Shown: piece by piece, positions 59,548 to 64,000 of the stretch
Layout: each line of letters begins with the position of its first letter
Position numbering within the stretch: the first letter of the stretch is position 1
From: Pyxidicoccus trucidator
GTDB lineage: Bacteria > Myxococcota > Myxococcia > Myxococcales > Myxococcaceae
NCBI RefSeq assembly: GCF_010894435.1
Contig: NZ_JAAIXZ010000014.1
Location: forward strand, 248,001-312,000
Direction of reading: 5' to 3'
DNA: 64,000 bases
Program-made: the position numbers and the translations under genes
The notes under the pieces: model-generated
The model's database searches: none
Seen by the model: only the letters and a program-made list of their open reading frames with translations
Told to the model about the DNA's origin: nothing

Positions 59548-60843
59548 ATGACGACGCTGCCCGAGACTCCCATCCAACTGACGATTGAGCGCCTGGGCCA
59601 GCTTGGCGAGGGCGTGGCCTCCTGGCAGGGGCGCACCGTCTTCGTGCCGGGCGCATTTCCCGGCGACACGGTGCGCGTCCATCTGGAAGCCCAGGGCCGC
59701 GTGCTGCGCGGGCTGCTGCGGCAGGTCGTGTCCCCCGGGCCGGACCGCCGCGAGGAGCCGTGCCCCTGGGCAGGCGAGTGCGGCGGCTGTGACTGGCTGG
59801 GGCTGAAGGAGCCCGCCCAGCGGGCCGCGAAGCAGGAAATCGTCCTCTCCACGCTGGAGCACCTGGGCCACCTGCCGAGGGAGTCCTTCACCGTGCGCCC
59901 GCTGCTGGTGGCGCCCCGGGACTGGGGCTACCGGCGCCGCGCGGTGCTGCACCCCACGGGCAAGGGGACGCTGGGCTACTTCGGCCGGCGCAGCCATGAG
60001 CGCGTCCCCGTGTCCGAGTGCGGCGCGCTGACGCCCGTGCTGACGGCGCTGCCGGGCAAGCTGGCCCCGCTGCTCAAGCCGCTGGCGAAGGACACCGAGG
60101 AGGTGCTCCTGCTGGCGGAGGGGGAGAAGGCCGCGTTCGCGGTGAACCTGTCGGGGTCGGTGACGGCGCGGCACCTGGAGGCGGCGGAGGCCGCGGTGCG
60201 GGCGCTGCGACTGGAGGGCGCGGTGCTGGTGCCGAAGGAGGGCTCGCCGCGCGTGCTGGGGAAGCCGGCGCTGCGCTCCTATTCGCCGCTGCGGCCGGAG
60301 GTGCCCCTGTACCTGCGGCCGGACGCCTTCGCCCAGGCTCATGCCGAGGCCAACGTGGGGCTCGTCACGGCGGCGGTGTACGAACTGGGCGCGCGGGACG
60401 AGGACTCCGTGCTGGAGCTGTACTCGGGCAACGGCAACTTCACCTTCCCGCTGGCGGCGGGCTCGGCATCCGTGCTGGGCGTAGAGTCCTCGCCCGTGGG
60501 CGTGGAATTGGCCCAGCGCAGCGCGCGCGAGGGTGGGGTGGGGAACGTGCGCTTCATCCAGGGCGACGCGCGCAAGGCGTGCGACGGGCTGGTGGCCGAG
60601 GGCCGGAAGTTCGACGTGTGCCTGGCCGACCCGCCGCGCGCGGGGGCTCCAGGGCTGGCGAAGTGGATGACGGCCCTGGGCGTGCGCCGGGTGGTGTACG
60701 TGGCGTGCGACCCGGCCTCCCTGGCCCGGGACGCCGCGGGGCTGGTGGAGGCGGGCTACAAGCCGCTGGCCCTGCAGGTGGTGGACATGTTCCCCCAGAC
60801 GCACCACGTCGAGGCCGTCATGTCCTTCGAGCGGGGCTCCTGA
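59548..60843 (+). CDS. rlmD: 23S rRNA (uracil-C5)-methyltransferase RlmD
   Basis: This is an AdoMet-dependent enzyme that makes 5-methyluridine in rRNA. The 431-aa protein is close to the E. coli RlmD length (433). It has an N-terminal TRAM domain (about 6-65), then the 4Fe-4S cysteines C72, C78 and C81 (PCPWAGECGGCDW) with a fourth in SECG (about 157). The SAM site ELYSGNGNFTFPL (about 289-301), DPPRAG, the catalytic cysteine in ACDPASLARD, and the C-terminal HHVEAV glutamate are also present. The cysteines distinguish it from TrmA, which lacks them. The start has only a weak site. Confidence 0.9.
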   Translation: MTTLPETPIQLTIERLGQLGEGVASWQGRTVFVPGAFPGDTVRVHLEAQGRVLRGLLRQVVSPGPDRREEPCPWAGECGGCDWLGLKEPAQRAAKQEIVLSTLEHLGHLPRESFTVRPLLVAPRDWGYRRRAVLHPTGKGTLGYFGRRSHERVPVSECGALTPVLTALPGKLAPLLKPLAKDTEEVLLLAEGEKAAFAVNLSGSVTARHLEAAEAAVRALRLEGAVLVPKEGSPRVLGKPALRSYSPLRPEVPLYLRPDAFAQAHAEANVGLVTAAVYELGARDEDSVLELYSGNGNFTFPLAAGSASVLGVESSPVGVELAQRSAREGGVGNVRFIQGDARKACDGLVAEGRKFDVCLADPPRAGAPGLAKWMTALGVRRVVYVACDPASLARDAAGLVEAGYKPLALQVVDMFPQTHHVEAVMSFERGS

Positions 60844-61090
60844 ACCCACACTCCGTGTGCTGGTTGGGCCTGGCGTGAGGCACCGACGGGTTCGGAGGGG
60901 GCTTCTGGCCTGCTCCGGTCCATTCTCCAATGCCGGCAGGGTGTTGGCGCGGTCGGGCCAACATAGGAATAGTCTGCAATTCAGTAAATTTTAGTGGTTA
61001 CACCGCGTGTACCAGGAAGGCAGGCGACCGCCTGCTGGCGCTCGGTGCATTCCGGATTGCGCCGGAGCCGTGCGCGGACATGATGGTCGG

Positions 61091-62488
61091 GTGGATGCCC
61101 GCATCGTCGAGTTCGCCGAAGTGCTTCGCCAGAACGGGGTGCGAGTCAGCACGTCCGAGGTCCAGGACGCCCTGCGCGCCACCACCGAGGTGGGGCTGAA
61201 GGACCGGGGGCTGTTCCGCTCCGTGCTCCGCACCACGTTGGTGAAGCGCGAGCTGGACGTGGACACCTTCAACCGGGCGTTCGACTTCTACTTCTCCGGC
61301 GCGGCGAGGACGTTCGAGGCCATCGACAAGTCGCTGGCGGACCAGCTCCGGGAAGAGGGCTACCTGGAGGGCGACCTGCTGAAGATGGTCATCATCCAGA
61401 TGCACCAACTCCTTCCGGAGATGTCGCCGCTGGCGCAGGCCATCCTCGAAGGAGACCGGGCGAAGCTCGCGCAGATCTTCCGGATGGCGTCGCTCCAACT
61501 CGACCTGTCGCGGATGGAGAGCCCGCTGCAGGCCGGCTTCTTCTCGCGGCGGATGATGGCGGCGGCGGGCATGGACAAGGCCCGCTCCGACATGAAGTCC
61601 CTGGAGGACGAACTGCGCTCCCGGGGGCTGGCGCCGGAAGGGGTGGAGATCGTCTCGCGCCACGTGGCGGCGGCGATGCGGAAGATTGAAGACGCCGCGC
61701 GCCAGGAGGTGAAGCGCCAGGCCGAGGCGCGCATCCGCCGCCGCACCGACACGGTGCAGGACAAGCCGCTGCATCTGCTCACCCAGGCGGAGGTGGACCA
61801 GATGGAGTCCGCCGTGCGGACGCTCGCGGAGAAGCTGCGCAGCCGGCTCATCCGCAAGCAGCGTGCGCACCGCCGGGGGGCGCTGAACGTGCGCCGCACG
61901 CTGCGCCGCAACATGCCGTGGGGAGGGGTGCCCATGGTGCCCGTGTTCCGCCGCCGCCGCCCCGAGCGCCCGGAGCTGGTGGTGCTGTGCGACGTGTCCG
62001 ACTCGGTGCGGAATGCGTCGCGGATGATGCTGTTGTTCATGCACACGCTGCAGTCGCTGTTCGTGCGCGTGCGCTCGTTCGTCTTCGTGTCCGACGTGGG
62101 CGAGGTGACGCAGTACTTCAAGGACCTGGACGTGGCCGAGGCCATCGACATGGCCACCGCGGGCAAGACGGTGTCCCTGAGCGCGAACTCCAACTACGGC
62201 CGCGCGCTGGCGGACTTCACCCGGGACCACCTGGGCAGCATCACCCGCCGCACCACCGTCATGGTGATTGGCGACGGGCGGAACAACTACAACGCGAACA
62301 ACGCCTGGGCGCTCAAGGACCTGCGCCGCAAGGCGAAGCGCCTGCTGTGGATCTGCCCCGAGGAGCGCGGCAACTGGGGCATCGGCGACAGCGAGATGCT
62401 GACGTACGAGAAGCACTGCCACCAGGCCGTCGTGGTTACGTCCGTGTCCGACTTGGCCCGCATCGCGGACCAGCTCGTTCCTGCGTGA
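61091..62488 (+). CDS. VWA domain protein of the CoxE type
   Basis: I chose the GTG at 61091 (465 aa) because homologous-looking sequence (DARIVEFAEVLRQNGVRVS) begins there. The frame extends 28 codons upstream without such features. CoxE-like proteins work with MoxR-type AAA ATPases in metal-centre or complex maturation. The N-terminal half is helical; the C-terminal von Willebrand A domain starts near residue 295 and has the MIDAS DVSDS (301-305) plus a late VIGDGRNN. No MoxR gene is visible next door. The 247-bp region upstream contains an AT-rich patch near 60976-61000 (CAGTAAATTTTAG) that may hold the promoter. It overlaps the next gene by one base. Confidence 0.85.
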   Translation: MDARIVEFAEVLRQNGVRVSTSEVQDALRATTEVGLKDRGLFRSVLRTTLVKRELDVDTFNRAFDFYFSGAARTFEAIDKSLADQLREEGYLEGDLLKMVIIQMHQLLPEMSPLAQAILEGDRAKLAQIFRMASLQLDLSRMESPLQAGFFSRRMMAAAGMDKARSDMKSLEDELRSRGLAPEGVEIVSRHVAAAMRKIEDAARQEVKRQAEARIRRRTDTVQDKPLHLLTQAEVDQMESAVRTLAEKLRSRLIRKQRAHRRGALNVRRTLRRNMPWGGVPMVPVFRRRRPERPELVVLCDVSDSVRNASRMMLLFMHTLQSLFVRVRSFVFVSDVGEVTQYFKDLDVAEAIDMATAGKTVSLSANSNYGRALADFTRDHLGSITRRTTVMVIGDGRNNYNANNAWALKDLRRKAKRLLWICPEERGNWGIGDSEMLTYEKHCHQAVVVTSVSDLARIADQLVPA

Positions 62489-63015
62489 TGCTGAGGGATG
62501 GCGAGATCTCATTGCCTCGGTGGGAAGCCCTGCTGGGAGTGGTGGCCGTCCTGTTGGCCAGCACGGGGCTGGTCGGGTGTGTCCATGGGAGCAATTCCGT
62601 CGCTGGACGCATTTCCCCGGAGCATTTTCGCTTCAAGACGGTCGTCACTCTGGACAGCCAGACGCTTCCTGATGGGTGGAGAGCCGTCTGCATCATTGCG
62701 CGCATCACGGAGGGCGACTCGGGAGCCACCGACGTCTGTAAGTTCGAAGTGGGCCTGCCCCTACGCAATGCCCAGCGAGGAGATGTTCCCTTGATGGATG
62801 CCCGGTGGATCTCGGCGGAGCTGGCGAATCATGCCGCCCGCTCGGTCCTGGCTGAAGCACGGCCGGGAGAGATGATCGCCGTACACTGCATCCAGTTCAA
62901 ACGGCGCTACGAGCGGATGCTCAAGGACGAGATTGCCGGTGCCCGCGTCTCGGAGTGCCGCACCCCGGGGATTGAGACCGTGCACTTCGATATCCCAATG
63001 GAGTCCAAGCGATGA
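62488..63015 (+). CDS. Lipoprotein of unknown function (175 aa)
   Basis: It begins at the ATG that shares one base with the preceding stop (TGATG), so translation is coupled. The N terminus has a hydrophobic segment (LLGVVAVLLASTGLVGC) with lipobox LVGC and cysteine near residue 31, preceded by a longer than usual charged region. The mature part is a mixed alpha/beta domain with two or three cysteines (VCIIARI, DVCKF, SECRTPG). No family is recognised. It overlaps the following gene by four bases. Confidence 0.7.
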   Translation: MLRDGEISLPRWEALLGVVAVLLASTGLVGCVHGSNSVAGRISPEHFRFKTVVTLDSQTLPDGWRAVCIIARITEGDSGATDVCKFEVGLPLRNAQRGDVPLMDARWISAELANHAARSVLAEARPGEMIAVHCIQFKRRYERMLKDEIAGARVSECRTPGIETVHFDIPMESKR

Positions 63016-63629
63016 TGGGCCTGACACAGGATGACCTCGTGCGCCTGGCCCAGCAGTTCTACCCAACAGGGTTTCCTCCCGAGGAGGATGACGCCAGCGA
63101 GTCCATCCCCGCGCACCACCGCACCCCGGAGCACGAGCGCTTCATCGCAGCCTGGAAGAAGGCGCTTGAATGGAAGGAGTGGGGGGCCTTCCTGGAAGAG
63201 CTTCGGGTCGTGTTTCCGGAGTATTCCATCGGCGGAGGGACACAGCCCTTCGTATCCGCATGCCTTCGCTGCCAGCTCCTCAAAGTGGAACCGCAGCCGG
63301 ACGGAACCAGGCTGGTGACCCGGTGGGCCGTTGCCGTCAGTGTCCTGGCCCCGCTGTACATCGTCTACGTGACGACCCAGACGTGGTACCCCACGGGGCG
63401 CGCCTCTCGCCCCTCTCTAACCCTGGAGCCTCGGAACGGAAGCAAGCTCCAGGCGGACCTGTTGGAGCGCAAGGCGGAGCGCATGCTGAACTGCCGCCCA
63501 TTTCCACTGTCCCTGGCGAGAGTGCCTCTGCAGGGCCTCCGCATCGGACAGCTCAACTACCTCAGCACCGACCCAGCACCGACCCTGCTGGACGCCTTCT
63601 TCACCGATGACCTGGCCAACCTGCCCTGA
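63012..63629 (+). CDS. Hypothetical protein paired with the lipoprotein (205 aa)
   Basis: The ATG overlaps the lipoprotein stop (ATGA), a tight coupling that implies joint function. The protein is soluble, with an N-terminal helical part (LTQDDLVRLAQQFYPTGF), a central beta-rich part (RCQLLKVEPQ, LYIVYVTTQTWYPTG) and a C-terminal LDAFFTDDLANLP. No catalytic motif is evident. A second in-frame ATG follows immediately at 63015. It may be an immunity-like or chaperone-like partner, but there is no direct evidence. Confidence 0.7.
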   Translation: MMGLTQDDLVRLAQQFYPTGFPPEEDDASESIPAHHRTPEHERFIAAWKKALEWKEWGAFLEELRVVFPEYSIGGGTQPFVSACLRCQLLKVEPQPDGTRLVTRWAVAVSVLAPLYIVYVTTQTWYPTGRASRPSLTLEPRNGSKLQADLLERKAERMLNCRPFPLSLARVPLQGLRIGQLNYLSTDPAPTLLDAFFTDDLANLP

Positions 63630-63719
63630 CGCACCGTCGAGGCTGCCTGGGGCGGCGCCTTTCGACCATCAGAACGCGACAACGGCCGCGTCCAGGCTGT
63701 TAGATGCGAGAGCAATCCC

Positions 63720-64000
63720 ATGGCACCCTCCTTCTTCGACGACGCGGGCTATCAGGACGTCCGGAACCTCGAGCGCTCCTCCAACATGGACGCCGCCGAT
63801 GACCGCACCCTTCGCATGGCGTCCCTGCCGGTGGACGGCCCCCTGCTCGACGCCCTGGTCCGCTACCAGCAGGCCTACCTCTCCCACGCGGAAGCGGGGC
63901 AGGGGACGGAGGCGCTCGGCACCGCCCACACCGAGGCGCTGACCGCCTCCGGCCTGGACTCCCGGAAAGCCGAGCTGGGCACCGCCATGCTCCGCGCCTT
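63720..64000 (+). CDS. Unknown protein, N-terminal part (runs off window)
   Basis: An open frame starts at the ATG at 63720 and remains open to the last base, giving 93 residues. It begins MAPSFFDDAGYQDVRNLERS and continues with alanine-, leucine- and glutamate-rich segments (DALVRYQQAYLSHAEAG) that suggest helices or a coiled coil. There is no signal peptide and no strong ribosome binding site (GAGAG lies about 12 bases upstream). The third-position GC is as high as in neighbours. Family not recognised. Confidence 0.6.
   Translation, partial: MAPSFFDDAGYQDVRNLERSSNMDAADDRTLRMASLPVDGPLLDALVRYQQAYLSHAEAGQGTEALGTAHTEALTASGLDSRKAELGTAMLRA

Overview
The window looks like a chromosomal segment from a fruiting myxobacterium of the Myxococcaceae (Myxococcus, Corallococcus or Pyxidicoccus type). 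The reasons are the very GC-rich sequence with near-complete G/C third positions, lipoproteins typical of the group, an AgmX/PglI-type C-terminal domain protein, a PilZ protein of the kind common in myxobacteria, and a giant hybrid PKS-NRPS locus. This is inferred from gene content; there is no rRNA marker. I saw no rRNA or tRNA gene, CRISPR array, insertion sequence, integrase or plasmid origin.

Left flank (1-12043): the 3' part of a signal peptide peptidase SppA, four small secreted or unknown proteins, a Mrp/ApbC-type Fe-S carrier ATPase with two unknown companions, then a short-chain acyl-CoA cluster (3-hydroxybutyryl-CoA dehydrogenase, crotonase, two acyl-CoA dehydrogenases) interleaved with an outer-membrane-like protein and an AgmX/PglI-domain protein. 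A perfect 10-bp stem-loop at 12050-12076 separates this block from the convergent genes that follow.

Centre (12097-48817, all on the minus strand): one biosynthetic locus. Transcription appears to begin at about 48904. It runs through a single-module type I PKS (KS-AT-DH-KR-ACP, 1895 aa), a 7592-aa six-module NRPS ending in a thioesterase, an MFS exporter, and two paralogous lipoprotein M4 (thermolysin-type) metallopeptidases with Ig-like tails. The PKS would make an unsaturated or hydroxylated acyl chain and pass it to the first condensation domain of the NRPS. Adenylation-pocket residues read by hand against GrsA suggest acyl-Phe-Ile-D-Val-D-Leu-Ala-Gly. Ala and Gly are the firmest of these and Leu the weakest. 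The two epimerisation domains and the two downstream condensation domains of the D-accepting type agree with each other. I do not recognise this peptide as a known myxobacterial product.

Right flank (49005-64000): a small beta-barrel-like protein divergent from the PKS, a sterol desaturase/fatty acid hydroxylase family protein, ribosomal protein S1 with a structured leader, a PKD/WD40 lipoprotein, an acetoacetyl-CoA utilisation operon (thiolase and both 3-oxoacid CoA-transferase subunits), a PilZ protein, the 23S rRNA methyltransferase RlmD, a CoxE-type VWA protein, a coupled lipoprotein/unknown pair, and an unknown gene running off the right end. The short-chain acyl-CoA genes on both sides of the biosynthetic locus together form a complete acetyl-CoA to butyryl-CoA route, which could in principle supply acyl starters.
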